A stretch of 64,000 nt of DNA from Pontivivens nitratireducens (GCF_014235845.1 NZ_JACJUQ010000001.1:248001-312000), one strand, 5' to 3'. Counted from the first letter of the stretch, positions 9,017 through 18,281 are shown. Program-made: numbers and translations. Notes: generated by a model from the letters alone, not told the origin.

Positions 9017-9729
9017 GCGTCTTTCCCCTTCTGACCGAACAGGACGCCGTGCGTCTCCTTCTTGTCCTGAAGGTTGCCGCGCAGATCCAGCCTCAACCTG
9101 CGGCCGCGATCCAGTGCGGGACGGGCGCCACAACGATCCAGCCAGGCTTGCATGTGGGGGGTTGAGGCGATGTCGTGCTGCTGCCCCTCCCACAGCGAGG
9201 CCCAGGGCCAGATCGCCATATCTGCGATGGAAAAGAAATCTCCGGCAACATAATCACGATCCGCCAGCCGTCGATCCAGCACCCCGTAGAGGCGCGAAGT
9301 CTCCTTGCGGTAGCGATCCTTGGCGTAAGGGATGTCGTTGGGCGGTTCCATCGCCGGCGCGTATTTCAGGAAATGATGCGCCTGTCCCGCCATCGGGCCC
9401 AGTCCGCCCATCTGCCACATCAACCATTGATCGACCTCGATACGCTGACGCTGGGTGTCGCCGCAGAACGTGCCGGTCTTGCGGGCCAGGTATTGCAGGA
9501 TCGCGCCGCTTTCAAAGATCGAGATCGGCTCACCATCCGGCCCGTCGGGGTCGATGATAGCAGGCATGCGGTTGTTGGGCGCGATCTTCAGATATTCCGG
9601 CGCGAACTGGTCGCCTGCGCCGATGTCGATCAGATTGACGTTGTAGGGCAGTCCCATTTCTTCGAGCGCGATGGATACCTTCCATCCGTTCGGGGTCGGC
9701 CAGTAATACAGCTCAATGGGTCTGCTCAT
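9013..9729 (-). CDS. Glutathione S-transferase family protein (YfcG/Nu-class-like)
   Basis: 238 residues: N-terminal thioredoxin-fold domain starting [20 protein letters not shown] and including [12 protein letters not shown] and [10 protein letters not shown] (the cis-Pro and the ES glutathione-contact motif), then an all-helical C-terminal domain. The TPNGWK motif matches the Nu-class/YfcG group, whose members have disulfide-bond reductase activity with glutathione. Start at ATG 9729 with GGAGGAA upstream; a further upstream ATG is less well placed. It heads the operon with glpK. Function with glycerol kinase is unclear. Confidence 0.9.
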   Translation of the reverse strand: MSRPIELYYWPTPNGWKVSIALEEMGLPYNVNLIDIGAGDQFAPEYLKIAPNNRMPAIIDPDGPDGEPISIFESGAILQYLARKTGTFCGDTQRQRIEVDQWLMWQMGGLGPMAGQAHHFLKYAPAMEPPNDIPYAKDRYRKETSRLYGVLDRRLADRDYVAGDFFSIADMAIWPWASLWEGQQHDIASTPHMQAWLDRCGARPALDRGRRLRLDLRGNLQDKKETHGVLFGQKGKDA

Positions 9730-9806
9730 GTCTTCCTCCGCACAGGTCGGGTTCAGCATGCCGAGGATGAGACGACGTGCAACCCCCTGATGTTAGCGAA
9801 GCTAGC

Positions 9807-10763
9807 CTACGCGCCGCGCATCCTGTTGGTCGGCAGCAAGGCGCTGAGCGTCGAGACCACCGCGTTGCGTGCGGTTTGCTGCGCAGGGGCGGGTTCGTCA
9901 GGCAGTGCCGCGATCCTGTCGGCAGTCCAGATCCCCGGCTGGTCCAGCAACGCGGCGTAGAGAGGGCCGGTGCCCGGACGGGTATAAAAGCTCCAGTGAC
10001 AACGACCACGGGACGTTGCGCCAAGGGGGAGGCCCCGTGCCTGCAACGCCTGCTCGGTTCTGGGATCGTCCAGAGTAAGCGTCGCCACGCCGTCCACAGG
10101 CCCGACCGCACCCAGGGCGGGACCCTGACCGGGGGCGGCCCATTCGAACATCCGGTCGAACGGGGCGTTGGTGCGGGCGCGGACATTGATGATTTCGGTG
10201 CGTCCGGTGCCCCGCTCGATATGCATCCGTGCGATCGTCGCGCGTTCCGCGGCCCCCCACAGCAGAATGCGCCCCGGCTCAGCCAGCTTCATGTGGGGCA
10301 GAGACGCAAGGGCGATGCGCCCACCCAACGAATGACCGATCAGATCAATCCGGCGATCCGGGTCGAGGGCGGCGATACGGTCGGCAAGACGGGCAACCTG
10401 CCGCGCGATGGAGTCCGCGCGCGCATACACTTCCGCAAAACCCCGGATTGAGTTCAGCGTGCCGTGACCCGAGTGCATCCCCGGCCAGCCGATCCCCAGC
10501 GTCGGACCCGCCCGGTCGAGCATCCCGGGCCAGCTGATGATCCTGTCACAGGTGGTTTCCGGTGTTTCGGCGTAGATCAGGCGATGCGGATCGCGCAATG
10601 TCGGATCGGCGGCGCTGGGCTGGTGAAACGGGCAGTATTTGTACCCATGCAACAATAGCGTAACCGGACCGGCCTGACGGTTCAGAAGCCTGTCCAGCGC
10701 CGGTTCCAGCGGCGCACCTGCGGCATCCGCCGTCAGATGCTCGGGTGTCGCCACACATTGCAT
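9807..10763 (-). CDS. Alpha/beta-fold serine hydrolase of unknown specificity
   Basis: 318 residues. It has an oxyanion-hole LLLHGYKYCPF segment and the nucleophile elbow GHSLGGRIAL, typical of alpha/beta hydrolases such as lipases and esterases. No signal peptide is evident, so a cytoplasmic enzyme is likely. A downstream Asp/His pair cannot be assigned with certainty (GRCHWSFYTRPG offers a candidate histidine). It is divergent from metZ across 233 bases and sits upstream of, but separated by 77 bases from, the GST-glpK operon on the same strand. No specific substrate can be named. Confidence 0.78.
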   Translation of the reverse strand: MQCVATPEHLTADAAGAPLEPALDRLLNRQAGPVTLLLHGYKYCPFHQPSAADPTLRDPHRLIYAETPETTCDRIISWPGMLDRAGPTLGIGWPGMHSGHGTLNSIRGFAEVYARADSIARQVARLADRIAALDPDRRIDLIGHSLGGRIALASLPHMKLAEPGRILLWGAAERATIARMHIERGTGRTEIINVRARTNAPFDRMFEWAAPGQGPALGAVGPVDGVATLTLDDPRTEQALQARGLPLGATSRGRCHWSFYTRPGTGPLYAALLDQPGIWTADRIAALPDEPAPAQQTARNAVVSTLSALLPTNRMRGA

Positions 10764-10860
10764 CGTACCTGCCTTGGGTCGAGTTGCTGTTTACTGAGGG
10801 GTAGAACGAATGTGCGACGGAAAGGTTCAGATTCGATGAAGATGCCGTGACTGCGGGCCG

Positions 10861-10889
10861 TTGACCGGGCAGGGGCACAGGCGTAAACA
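10861..10889 (+). promoter_or_regulatory. Predicted sigma-70 promoter of metZ
   Basis: TTGACC (10861-10866), 17-base spacer, TAAACA (10884-10889). Same form as the nuoA and tRNA promoters of this window. Transcription would start near 10896, which is the first base pair of the SAM-II aptamer; that fit supports both calls. Confidence 0.65.
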
Positions 10890-10893
10890 CGTC

Positions 10894-10950
10894 CCGTGGC
10901 GATTTGTAGAACCGGATTGCGGGCCACGTTAAACACGCCGCTAAAGAGGT
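10894..10950 (+). ncRNA. SAM-II riboswitch (metA motif) in the metZ leader
   Basis: The P1 stem is CGTGGC (10895-10900) with GCCACG (10923-10928). The loop starts GATTTG and contains ACCGGATTGC, and after P1 comes TTAAACA (10929-10935) and the signature GCTAAAGAGG (10940-10949). These are the conserved blocks of the SAM-II pseudoknot, known in alphaproteobacteria upstream of methionine biosynthesis genes such as metA, metC and metZ. S-adenosylmethionine binding is expected to hide the translation start region or reduce expression of metZ at 10997. The aptamer begins at the predicted transcript 5' end. Confidence 0.92.
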
Positions 10951-10996
10951 CGGACCCCGTGCGGCCCGATCATTCGCGCAGGGAAAGGACCCCCCC

Positions 10997-12193
10997 ATGA
11001 CTGAACCGACAAAGACTCACGCCTCGTGGAATGATCAGACCAAGCTGGTGCATTCGGGCGCCCGCCGCTCGCAATACGGCGAAGTGGCCGAGGCGATCTA
11101 TCTAACGCAAGGCTTCGTCTATCCCAGTGCGGAGGCTGCCGAGCAACGCTTCGTCGAACTGGGTGAGGATGAATTCATCTATGCCCGCTACGGCAACCCC
11201 ACCGTCGCCGCGTTCGAGGACCGCATCGCCGCGATCGAAGGGGCCGAGGCCGCCTTTGCGACCGCATCGGGTATGGCTGCGGTCAATGGCGCGCTGTTTT
11301 CCATGCTTCGCGCGGGGGATCACATCGTCAGTTCCCGCGCGCTTTTCGGCTCCTGCCTGTATATCGTGGAGAACCTGTTGCCACGCTTCGGTGTCGAGGT
11401 GACATTCGTGGACGGCACCGATCTGGACGCTTGGCGCGAGGCGGTGCGTGACGACACGAAACTGGTGTTTTTCGAAACGATGTCGAACCCGACGCTGGAG
11501 GTGATTGACATTGCCGCCGTGTCCGAAATCGCCCATGCGAAGGGTGCGATGGTCGTGGCGGACAACGTATTCGCCACGCCGGTTCTGATGCGCGCTCTGA
11601 CGCTGGGTGTGGACGTCCTGATCTATTCCGCGACCAAGCATATCGACGGGCAGGGGCGCTGTCTGGGGGGTGTCGTGCTCGGCTCCGAGGACTTCATTCG
11701 CGGGACGCTGGAACCCTACCTCAAGCATACGGGCGGGGCGCTCAGCCCGTTCAACGCCTGGGTAATGCTCAATGGTATGACGACGCTGGATCTGCGGGTG
11801 CGTGCGCAGGCGGCCAGCGCGGCGCGGCTGGCCGATACGCTGGCGGGCCATTCCGCAGTCGAGCGGGTGATCTATCCCGGTCGCGCGGATCATCCGCAGC
11901 ACGCGGTTTCCTCCCGTCAGATGGAGACGGGGGGCACGATGCTGGCGCTGATCCTGGCCGACAAGGCGGCGGCGTTCCGGTTCCTGAACGCGTCGAACAT
12001 CGCGGTAATCTCCAACAACCTGGGCGATGCGCGCAGCATCCTGACGCATCCATCCACCACGACCCATCAACGGTTGAGTGAGGAGACCCGCGTGGAGCTT
12101 GGCATCATGCCGGGCCTCGTGCGCTTCTCCGTCGGGTTGGAGGGCGTCGCGGATCTGGAGGCAGACCTGCTCGCGGCCCTCGATCAGGTGTGA
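10997..12193 (+). CDS. metZ: O-succinylhomoserine sulfhydrylase
   Basis: 398 residues, a PLP-dependent Cys/Met-metabolism family enzyme that makes homocysteine from O-succinylhomoserine and sulfide. The PLP lysine is Lys214 in SATKHIDGQGR, and CLGGVVLG follows; this DGQGR form is characteristic of MetZ rather than cystathionine gamma-synthase. Other family blocks: YARYGNPT, ATASGMAA, ETMSNPTLE, VADNVFATP. Start ATG 10997 has GGAAAGGA upstream. Expression is very probably set by the SAM-II riboswitch in its leader, giving feedback by the end product of the methionine pathway. Confidence 0.96.
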   Translation: MTEPTKTHASWNDQTKLVHSGARRSQYGEVAEAIYLTQGFVYPSAEAAEQRFVELGEDEFIYARYGNPTVAAFEDRIAAIEGAEAAFATASGMAAVNGALFSMLRAGDHIVSSRALFGSCLYIVENLLPRFGVEVTFVDGTDLDAWREAVRDDTKLVFFETMSNPTLEVIDIAAVSEIAHAKGAMVVADNVFATPVLMRALTLGVDVLIYSATKHIDGQGRCLGGVVLGSEDFIRGTLEPYLKHTGGALSPFNAWVMLNGMTTLDLRVRAQAASAARLADTLAGHSAVERVIYPGRADHPQHAVSSRQMETGGTMLALILADKAAAFRFLNASNIAVISNNLGDARSILTHPSTTTHQRLSEETRVELGIMPGLVRFSVGLEGVADLEADLLAALDQV

Positions 12194-12244
12194 TCGCGGC
12201 GTTCGGATCTCGCGCGCGGGTTCGCAAATGCGGCGAAATGCGCC

Positions 12245-12250
12245 TATATT
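12245..12250 (+). promoter_or_regulatory. Possible -10 element for folE
   Basis: TATATT at 12245-12250, with a weak TTCGCA 18 bases upstream, lies in the 139-base gap between metZ and folE. This is the only promoter-like sequence noticed there; confidence is low because the -35 matches the TTGACA consensus poorly. Confidence 0.3.
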
Positions 12251-12332
12251 GCTCGAAACCCGTCGGGATCGGTGATCCGTGACGATGCGCTTGCCGTATC
12301 AGTGGTATAAATTCGAATTCAGGAATCCCGCC

Positions 12333-12962
12333 ATGAATGTTCATGATCCTCAGTCCGACAGTGACGATATCTCCGGGTCTCGTCCCACCCGTGAACAGGC
12401 CGAGGAAGCTGTGCGCACCCTGTTGCGCTGGGCCGGCGACGACCCCAACCGGGAGGGGCTGCTGGACACGCCCAAGCGGGTGACCAAGGCCTATGGCGAA
12501 TGGTTTCGCGGCTATGATGAGGACGCCGAGCAATTGTTGCAACGCACCTTCGAGGAGGTCGAGGGATACGACGAAATGGTCGTCTTGCGTGATATTAGAT
12601 TCGAATCCTATTGTGAGCACCACATGGCCCCTATCGTCGGCAAGGCGCATGTCGGCTATATTCCGCAGGGGCGCGTTGTGGGAATCTCGAAGCTGGCGCG
12701 GGTCGTCGATGCCTTTGCCAAGCGGCTGCAAGTGCAGGAGAAGATGAACGCGCAGATCGCGCAGGTCTTGATGAACACGTTGCAACCGCAAGGTGTGGCC
12801 GTCGTGCTGGAGGCGGAGCATCATTGCATGGCCACCCGTGGCGTTCATAAGCCTGGTGTCAGCATGGTCACCTCCACGATGCTGGGCGCGTTCCGCGAGG
12901 ATCCGGCAACGCGCAAGGAATTCCTGTCGGTAATCGGCAATCCTACAAACCGGATGAGCTGA
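12333..12962 (+). CDS. folE: GTP cyclohydrolase I
   Basis: 209 residues from ATG 12333, close to the size of bacterial FolE. It converts GTP to 7,8-dihydroneopterin triphosphate, the first step of folate/pterin and also queuosine synthesis. Zinc ligands are seen as Cys94 and His97 in YCEHHMAP and Cys165 in HHCMATRG; the core also has [10 protein letters not shown] and [18 protein letters not shown]. The ATG at 12333 with AGGAAT upstream is preferred; a GTG at 12279 in the same frame would add 18 residues and is possible. The tgt gene (queuosine) lies 19 kb away. Confidence 0.95.
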   Translation: MNVHDPQSDSDDISGSRPTREQAEEAVRTLLRWAGDDPNREGLLDTPKRVTKAYGEWFRGYDEDAEQLLQRTFEEVEGYDEMVVLRDIRFESYCEHHMAPIVGKAHVGYIPQGRVVGISKLARVVDAFAKRLQVQEKMNAQIAQVLMNTLQPQGVAVVLEAEHHCMATRGVHKPGVSMVTSTMLGAFREDPATRKEFLSVIGNPTNRMS

Positions 12963-12975
12963 CTTCGACCGCGCC

Positions 12976-13008
12976 GCCCCATGTGTGCCCCATGTGTGCC
13001 CCATGTGT
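12976..13008 (+). repeat. Three tandem copies of an 11-base repeat
   Basis: GCCCCATGTGT is repeated three times without spacer (12976-12986, 12987-12997, 12998-13008) just after folE and 82 bases before trkH. An 11-base unit shifts the reading frame with each copy, so it is probably non-coding and could vary in copy number by slippage. Confidence 0.85.
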
Positions 13009-13090
13009 GGACGGGCGAAAGGGCAACACAGCCGGGCGGTCACGATCCCGCCCGCTTGACAGCATGGTGCGCGGCGGCGAAGGCTCCCTG

Positions 13091-14542
13091 ATGATCTCCT
13101 TTAGACCCATCGGTTACGTTGTCGGGATGTTGGTGCTCGCGCTCGCGGCGTCCATGATGCTGCCTATGCTGCTCGATCTGCTGGATGGTCAGCGGGGTGA
13201 GGCGGTGGCGTTCGCCATCTCGGGTATCGTCACGGCAATGGTCGGTGCGATGTTGTACCTGGGGTGTTCCGACAGCCGATCCATGGGATTGACGATCCGA
13301 CAGACTTTTCTGCTGACCGTGGCCTGCTGGATCACGCTGCCTATCTTCGGCGCGTTGCCATTCTGGATCGGCCCGGCTCAGGTCAGTTATACCGATGCGT
13401 TTTTCGAGGCGACCAGCGGGCTGACGACCACCGGCGCCACGATATATCCCGATCTCGATGTCCTCAGCCGGGGGCTTCATCTGTGGCGCGGTCTGATGCA
13501 GTGGATGGGCGGCATCGGGGTGATCGTGTTCGCGGTGGCGTTCCTGCCAATGCTGAAGGTCGGCGGCATGCAGCTGTTCCGCTCGGAAGCATTTGATACA
13601 TTTGGAAAAATTCTGCCCCGCGCGGCGGAGATTGCAGGCTCGATCTCCACCATATACCTGTCCATGACCCTGGTTTGTGCGATCATCTATAGCTGGTCGG
13701 GGATGGACCTCTTCGAATCCGTCGTCCATGCGATGACGACGATCAGCACGGGCGGTTTCGCAAGTGAGAATGCATCGTTCGGAGCCTTCAGCGCGCAGGC
13801 GGAATATATCGCCACTGGTTTCATGATCCTCGCCAGCCTGCCATTCGTTCGCTATGTGCAACTGGTCGCAGGCTCCGCCACGCCATTGCTGCGCGACACC
13901 CAGATCCATGCCTTTCTCGCCATTCTGGGAACCGTAGTCCTGATCCTGACCGCGTGGCAAATCGTCATGAACGATCAGTTGAGCGAACTGGCCTTTCGCA
14001 AGGCGCTGTTCAACGCCACATCCATCATTACCGGCACCGGCTATGCCAGTGCCGATTATGGCAGTTGGGGCAGCTTTTCGGTCACAGTCTTCTTTCTGAT
14101 AGGGCTGATCGGCGGATGCGCGGGTTCGACCTGCTGTTCGGTCAAGGTGTTTCGCTACCAGCTTCTGGTGGCGGCACTCGTGACCCAGATCAGACAGTTG
14201 CACCATCCCGCCGGAGTGTTTCGCCCCCGATACCAAGGGCGCGCCATTGAGGAGGACGTGATTTCTTCCGTCATGGCGTTTTTCGTGATGTTCGTGATCT
14301 CGCTGGCCGGGGTCACGGCGATTCTTGGCCTGATGGGGCTGGATACCATGACCGCGCTAAGCGGTGCGGCCTCCGCGCTGGCCAATGTCGGGCCGGGGCT
14401 GGGGCCAGAGATCGGCCCCGCCTCTACCTTCGCCGGGTTGCCCGATCAGGCGAAATGGGTGCTCGCCTTCGCCATGCTGATCGGACGGCTGGAGTTGCTG
14501 AGCGTCTACGTCTTGTTCACGGCGGCGTTCTGGCGCGGGTGA
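13091..14542 (+). CDS. trkH: TrkH-type potassium uptake protein
   Basis: 483 residues, multi-spanning inner-membrane protein with the four pore-loop repeats of the TrkH/KtrB superfamily: TSGLTTTGATIYPDL, TTISTGGFAS, TGTGYASADYG and ALANVGPGLGPEIG. The glycine in each (TGA, TGG, TGY, VGP) forms the K+ selectivity filter. The protein normally works with a cytoplasmic NAD-binding TrkA subunit, which is not in this window. ATG 13091 is chosen because the membrane helices start right after it; the upstream region holds repeats and a cysteine-rich frame with no coding character. Confidence 0.93.
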   Translation: MISFRPIGYVVGMLVLALAASMMLPMLLDLLDGQRGEAVAFAISGIVTAMVGAMLYLGCSDSRSMGLTIRQTFLLTVACWITLPIFGALPFWIGPAQVSYTDAFFEATSGLTTTGATIYPDLDVLSRGLHLWRGLMQWMGGIGVIVFAVAFLPMLKVGGMQLFRSEAFDTFGKILPRAAEIAGSISTIYLSMTLVCAIIYSWSGMDLFESVVHAMTTISTGGFASENASFGAFSAQAEYIATGFMILASLPFVRYVQLVAGSATPLLRDTQIHAFLAILGTVVLILTAWQIVMNDQLSELAFRKALFNATSIITGTGYASADYGSWGSFSVTVFFLIGLIGGCAGSTCCSVKVFRYQLLVAALVTQIRQLHHPAGVFRPRYQGRAIEEDVISSVMAFFVMFVISLAGVTAILGLMGLDTMTALSGAASALANVGPGLGPEIGPASTFAGLPDQAKWVLAFAMLIGRLELLSVYVLFTAAFWRG

Positions 14543-14617
14543 GCGTGCCCCTGCCGCATTGACCGTCCGGAGGCGCAGGGGCATAAGGGCGGCGATTTTG
14601 AAGCGGAGTTCGCACCC

Positions 14618-15553
14618 ATGACCGCCCCAACAGCCACCGACCGTCCCCGCTCGTTTCAGGAGATCATCCTGCGCCTGCAAGCCTATTGGGCCGCGCATGG
14701 CTGCGCGATCATGCAGCCCTATGATATGGAGGTCGGGGCAGGGACCTTCCACCCGGCGACGACCCTGCGTTCGCTCGGCACGAACCACTGGGCGGCCGCC
14801 TATGTGCAGCCCTCGCGCCGTCCGACGGATGGCCGCTACGGCGAGAATCCCAACCGCTTGCAGCATTACTACCAGTATCAGGTGCTGATCAAACCCAGCC
14901 CGCCGAACTTGCAGGAGCTGTATCTGGGTTCGCTCGAAGCGATCGGCATCGACATGCAGTTGCACGACATCCGCTTCGTCGAGGATGATTGGGAAAGCCC
15001 GACCCTTGGTGCCTGGGGCCTGGGGTGGGAGGTCTGGTGCGACGGTATGGAGGTCAGCCAGTTCACATATTTCCAACAGGTCGGCGGCCACGACTGCAAA
15101 CCTGTCTCGGGCGAACTGACCTATGGGTTGGAGCGGTTGGCGATGTACGTTCTGGGTGTCGATCACGTGATGGACATGCCCTATAACGATCCCGACGCGG
15201 CCATCCGGCTCAGCTATGGCGACGTGTTCAAGCAGACCGAGCAGGAATATTCCCGCTGGAATTTCGACATCGCCGATACCGACGTTCTGCTGCGCCATTT
15301 CGAGGAGGCGGAGGTCGAATGCGCCCGCATCCTGGACGCGGCAGATGACGACCCCAAGACCGGCAAGCGCATCGTCATGGCGCACCCGGCCTATGACCAG
15401 TGCATCAAGGCCAGCCACATCTTCAACCTGCTCGACGCGCGGGGCGTGATTTCCGTGACCGAACGGCAGGCCTATATCGGGCGTGTCCGCACATTGGCCA
15501 AGGCCTGCGCGGATGCCTTCGTCCGCACGACTGCGGGGGGGTACGCGGCATGA
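14618..15553 (+). CDS. glyQ: Glycyl-tRNA synthetase alpha subunit
   Basis: 311 residues, standard for the alpha subunit of the bacterial (alpha-beta)2 GlyRS. It carries the class II catalytic core: [51 protein letters not shown]-type segment ([14 protein letters not shown]) and [20 protein letters not shown]. It charges tRNA-Gly together with GlyS. AGCGGAG lies upstream of ATG 14618. Its stop overlaps the start of the small gene at 15550 (ATGA), which in turn overlaps glyS, so all three are translated as a coupled unit. Confidence 0.97.
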   Translation: MTAPTATDRPRSFQEIILRLQAYWAAHGCAIMQPYDMEVGAGTFHPATTLRSLGTNHWAAAYVQPSRRPTDGRYGENPNRLQHYYQYQVLIKPSPPNLQELYLGSLEAIGIDMQLHDIRFVEDDWESPTLGAWGLGWEVWCDGMEVSQFTYFQQVGGHDCKPVSGELTYGLERLAMYVLGVDHVMDMPYNDPDAAIRLSYGDVFKQTEQEYSRWNFDIADTDVLLRHFEEAEVECARILDAADDDPKTGKRIVMAHPAYDQCIKASHIFNLLDARGVISVTERQAYIGRVRTLAKACADAFVRTTAGGYAA

Positions 15554-15996
15554 ACGGCAAGTGGCTCGTCGGCATATCCGGCATCGTCATCGCGGCGCTG
15601 GGCGCTGGGATGTATTATGCGCAGGTCTATGCGTATTACGAGGAAACTCAGGCGGATGCGGTCACGGTCGCGGGGCGGGAGGTTCCCGTTTCCGACTGGC
15701 AGGGCATTGACGCGGGCACCTCCCCGAACAAGATCCGCGCCTGCTTTACCGTCGATCCTGCGGTGTTTGAGGGGGTCGCACTGGCCCCTTACCCCGAACC
15801 GCTGCTGGCCCCCGGCTGGTTCGACTGTTTCGACGCGCGGACCATCGCCGCCGACCTCGAATCCGGTGCCGCCACCGCCTATCTGGCCGAGGATGAGACT
15901 CCCGCCGGTGCCGACGACTACGAAATCCTCCGCATGATCGCCGTCTACCCCGATGGCCGCGCCTATATGTGGCGCCACTACCGCGAGCAAAGCTGA
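15550..15996 (+). CDS. DUF6446-like membrane-anchored protein between glyQ and glyS
   Basis: 148 residues with one N-terminal membrane helix ([24 protein letters not shown] split by the start of the helix at residue 5) and a periplasmic domain with a cysteine pair region ([10 protein letters not shown] and GWFDCFDAR). Resembles the DUF6446 family that I recall lying between glyQ and glyS in Rhodobacteraceae. Start ATG 15550 overlaps the glyQ stop, and its own stop overlaps the glyS start (TGATG). The function is unknown; coupling to GlyRS subunits need not mean a role in translation. Confidence 0.75.
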   Translation: MNGKWLVGISGIVIAALGAGMYYAQVYAYYEETQADAVTVAGREVPVSDWQGIDAGTSPNKIRACFTVDPAVFEGVALAPYPEPLLAPGWFDCFDARTIAADLESGAATAYLAEDETPAGADDYEILRMIAVYPDGRAYMWRHYREQS

Positions 15997-18242
15997 TGTC
16001 CGACCTGCTGATCGAACTGTTCTCCGAGGAGATCCCCGCCCGCATGCAGGCCAAGGCGGCCGACGATCTGCGCCGTCTGATGACCGACGGCATGGTCGAG
16101 GCCGGGCTGACCTATGGCGGGGCCGCCGCCTTTGCCACGCCGCGCCGTCTGACCCTGGCCGTCGAGGGGCTGACCGAAAAAAGCCCCACCGTGCGTGAGG
16201 AGCGCAAGGGCCCGCGCACCGACGCCCCGGAAAAGGCGCTGGCGGGCTTCCTGCGCTCCACCGGTTTGACCAAGGATCAGCTGGAGGTGCGCGACGACAA
16301 GAAGGGTCAGGTCTATTTCGCGGTGATCGAGAAGCCGGGCCGCCCCGCGGCGCAGATCGTGGCCGAAACGCTCGAGTCCACGATCCGCAATTTCCCGTGG
16401 CCCAAATCCATGCGCTGGGGCAGCGGCTCCCTGCGCTGGGTGCGTCCGCTACACTCCATCCTGGCGATCCTGACGGATGAGGAGGGGGCGCAGGTCGTCC
16501 CGCTCGACGTTGATGGCATCGCGTCCGGCGACACCACGCGTGGGCATCGCTTCATGGCGCCCGACACGATCAAGGTGAACTCGTTCGAGGATTACGCCAG
16601 CAAGCTCAAGCGCGCCCATGTCATTCTGGATGCCAAGGAACGCGCCGACATCATCTGGGGCGAGGCGACGAACCTGGCCTTCGCGCAAGGGCTGGAAGTG
16701 GTCGAGGACAAGGGCCTGCTGGCCGAAGTCGCGGGTCTGGTCGAATGGCCCGTGCCGCTGATGGGCAGCATCGGTGAACAGTTTCTGGACCTGCCGCCCG
16801 AGGTGCTGCAAACCTCGATGAAGGAGCATCAGAAGTTCTTCTCGGTCCGCGATGGCACTGGCAAGATCGTGAAATACGTCACCGTCGCGAACCGCACCAC
16901 GGCGGATGATGGCGCGACGATTCTGGCGGGCAACGGCAAGGTCCTGACCGCCCGCTTGTCCGACGCCAAGTTTTTCTGGGAGAACGACCTGCAAACCGTG
17001 CGGGAGCGCGGGTTGCAGGGGATGGCCGTCCCGCTGGCCAACGTCACCTTCCACAACAAACTCGGCTCTCAGGCGGAGCGGATCGCGCGCATCGCCGCGC
17101 TTGCCCGCGAAATCGCGCCGCTGGTCGGCGCGGACGCGGATATGGCGGAGCAAGCGGCGCAGATCGCCAAGGCCGACCTGTCGTCCGAGATGGTCTATGA
17201 ATTCCCCGAACTGCAAGGCCTGATGGGCCGCTACTACGCCGAAGCCGCCGGCCTGCCGCAGGAGGTCGCGAACGCCGCGCAATACCACTACTCCCCGTTG
17301 GGGCCGAGCGACGATGTGCCGACGGAGCCGGTTTCGGTGGCCCTGGCGCTGGCAGATAAGCTGGACACCCTGACGGGTTTCTGGGCGATTGATGAGAAGC
17401 CGACCGGATCGAAGGATCCTTATGCGCTGCGGAGAGCTGCGCTGGGTGTCATTCGGTTGGTGTTGGAGAGTGGTTGCTCGCAGTACTTGAGGGGCGTGGT
17501 CGCATTAGCGTCCAATCTGCATTACTGGCAGCGCCATGAAAATGTTATGAACCAAATTGACGAGCATGATGCCTACATTTCCACGTATTTAGGTATAGAT
17601 AAATTCACCTTACAAAGTATCAAAGATAAAATTTCGAGACCAAATAAGTCCGAGAAAAAACAGGGTCTATTTGAGAAGATTATGAATACGACTACCTCGG
17701 CGATTATTGACCCAAATCAGAATCTCCTCTCCTTCTTCGCAGACCGCCTCAAGGTCCACCTCCGCGCCGAGGGCGTTCGCCATGACGTGATCGACGCCGC
17801 GCTCCCCGAAAACTGGGACGGGGATATCGTGCTTCTGGTCAACCGGGTGCGGGCGCTGCAAGCGTTTCTTGATACCGAGGATGGGGCGAATCTGCTTGCC
17901 GCCTATACCCGCGCGTCGAATATCCTGCGGGCGGAGGAGGCGAAGGACGGGGTTGAGTACTCCCTCGATCCCAATCCCGATCTGGCCGAGAATGACAGCG
18001 AGAAGGCGCTTTTCGCCGCTCTCGACGCCACCGACCCGCAGATCGACGCGGCCTTGGCAGCCGAGGATTTCGCCGCCGCCATGGCCGCGATCGCCGCGCT
18101 GCGCGGGCCGCTGGATGCTTACTTTGAGGCGACGCTGATCAACTCCGACAACCAGATCATCCGCCGCAACCGCCTGTGCCTGCTGAACCGGGTCCGCACC
18201 CTGTTCGCGCGCATCGCGGATTTCGGGCGGATCGAGGGCTGA
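15996..18242 (+). CDS. glyS: Glycyl-tRNA synthetase beta subunit with an AT-rich insertion
   Basis: 748 residues, about 50-60 longer than usual (E. coli 689). The N-terminus LLIELFSEEIPARMQ, the PRRLTLAVEGL and DKLDTLTGFWAIDEKPTGSKDPYALRRAALG blocks and the C-terminal anticodon-binding DALR-like region (LLNRVRTLFARIADFGRIEG) define GlyS, which binds tRNA-Gly and supports charging. Between the PYALRRA block and LLSFFADRLKVHLR lies an enlarged segment, residues about 487-578, encoded by DNA of only about 36 percent GC at 17521-17700 and with lysine/asparagine-rich codons unlike the rest. The frame stays open, so the protein is probably functional. Start TGATG overlap with the preceding stop. 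Confidence 0.94.
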   Translation: MSDLLIELFSEEIPARMQAKAADDLRRLMTDGMVEAGLTYGGAAAFATPRRLTLAVEGLTEKSPTVREERKGPRTDAPEKALAGFLRSTGLTKDQLEVRDDKKGQVYFAVIEKPGRPAAQIVAETLESTIRNFPWPKSMRWGSGSLRWVRPLHSILAILTDEEGAQVVPLDVDGIASGDTTRGHRFMAPDTIKVNSFEDYASKLKRAHVILDAKERADIIWGEATNLAFAQGLEVVEDKGLLAEVAGLVEWPVPLMGSIGEQFLDLPPEVLQTSMKEHQKFFSVRDGTGKIVKYVTVANRTTADDGATILAGNGKVLTARLSDAKFFWENDLQTVRERGLQGMAVPLANVTFHNKLGSQAERIARIAALAREIAPLVGADADMAEQAAQIAKADLSSEMVYEFPELQGLMGRYYAEAAGLPQEVANAAQYHYSPLGPSDDVPTEPVSVALALADKLDTLTGFWAIDEKPTGSKDPYALRRAALGVIRLVLESGCSQYLRGVVALASNLHYWQRHENVMNQIDEHDAYISTYLGIDKFTLQSIKDKISRPNKSEKKQGLFEKIMNTTTSAIIDPNQNLLSFFADRLKVHLRAEGVRHDVIDAALPENWDGDIVLLVNRVRALQAFLDTEDGANLLAAYTRASNILRAEEAKDGVEYSLDPNPDLAENDSEKALFAALDATDPQIDAALAAEDFAAAMAAIAALRGPLDAYFEATLINSDNQIIRRNRLCLLNRVRTLFARIADFGRIEG
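17475..17725 (+). other. Low-GC in-frame insertion within glyS
   Basis: Base counts of 17521-17700 give 65 G+C of 180 (36 percent), against roughly 60 percent or more on both sides. Encoded residues include many Lys, Asn, Ile and Thr (for example DKFTLQSIKDKIS and SEKKQGLFEKIMN). It interrupts the linker between the catalytic body and the C-terminal helical domain of GlyS. No terminal inverted repeat, no stop and no intein motif was found. Confidence 0.8.
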
Positions 18243-18261
18243 ACTACGGTTTCAGAACGAT

Positions 18262-18281
18262 GCCCGGCCACCGCGCCGGGC
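18262..18281 (+). terminator. Possible weak terminator after glyS
   Basis: Perfect 7-base stem GCCCGGC (18262-18268) and GCCGGGC (18275-18281) with a 6-base loop, followed by GTCGAATTTT. The U-run is short and displaced, so termination may be partial. It lies in the 105-base gap between glyS and the PPDK-like gene. Confidence 0.4.

Noticed and set aside
17475-17725. Intein in glyS
   Set aside because: The segment is too short and lacks splicing motifs such as an N-terminal Cys block and C-terminal HN.
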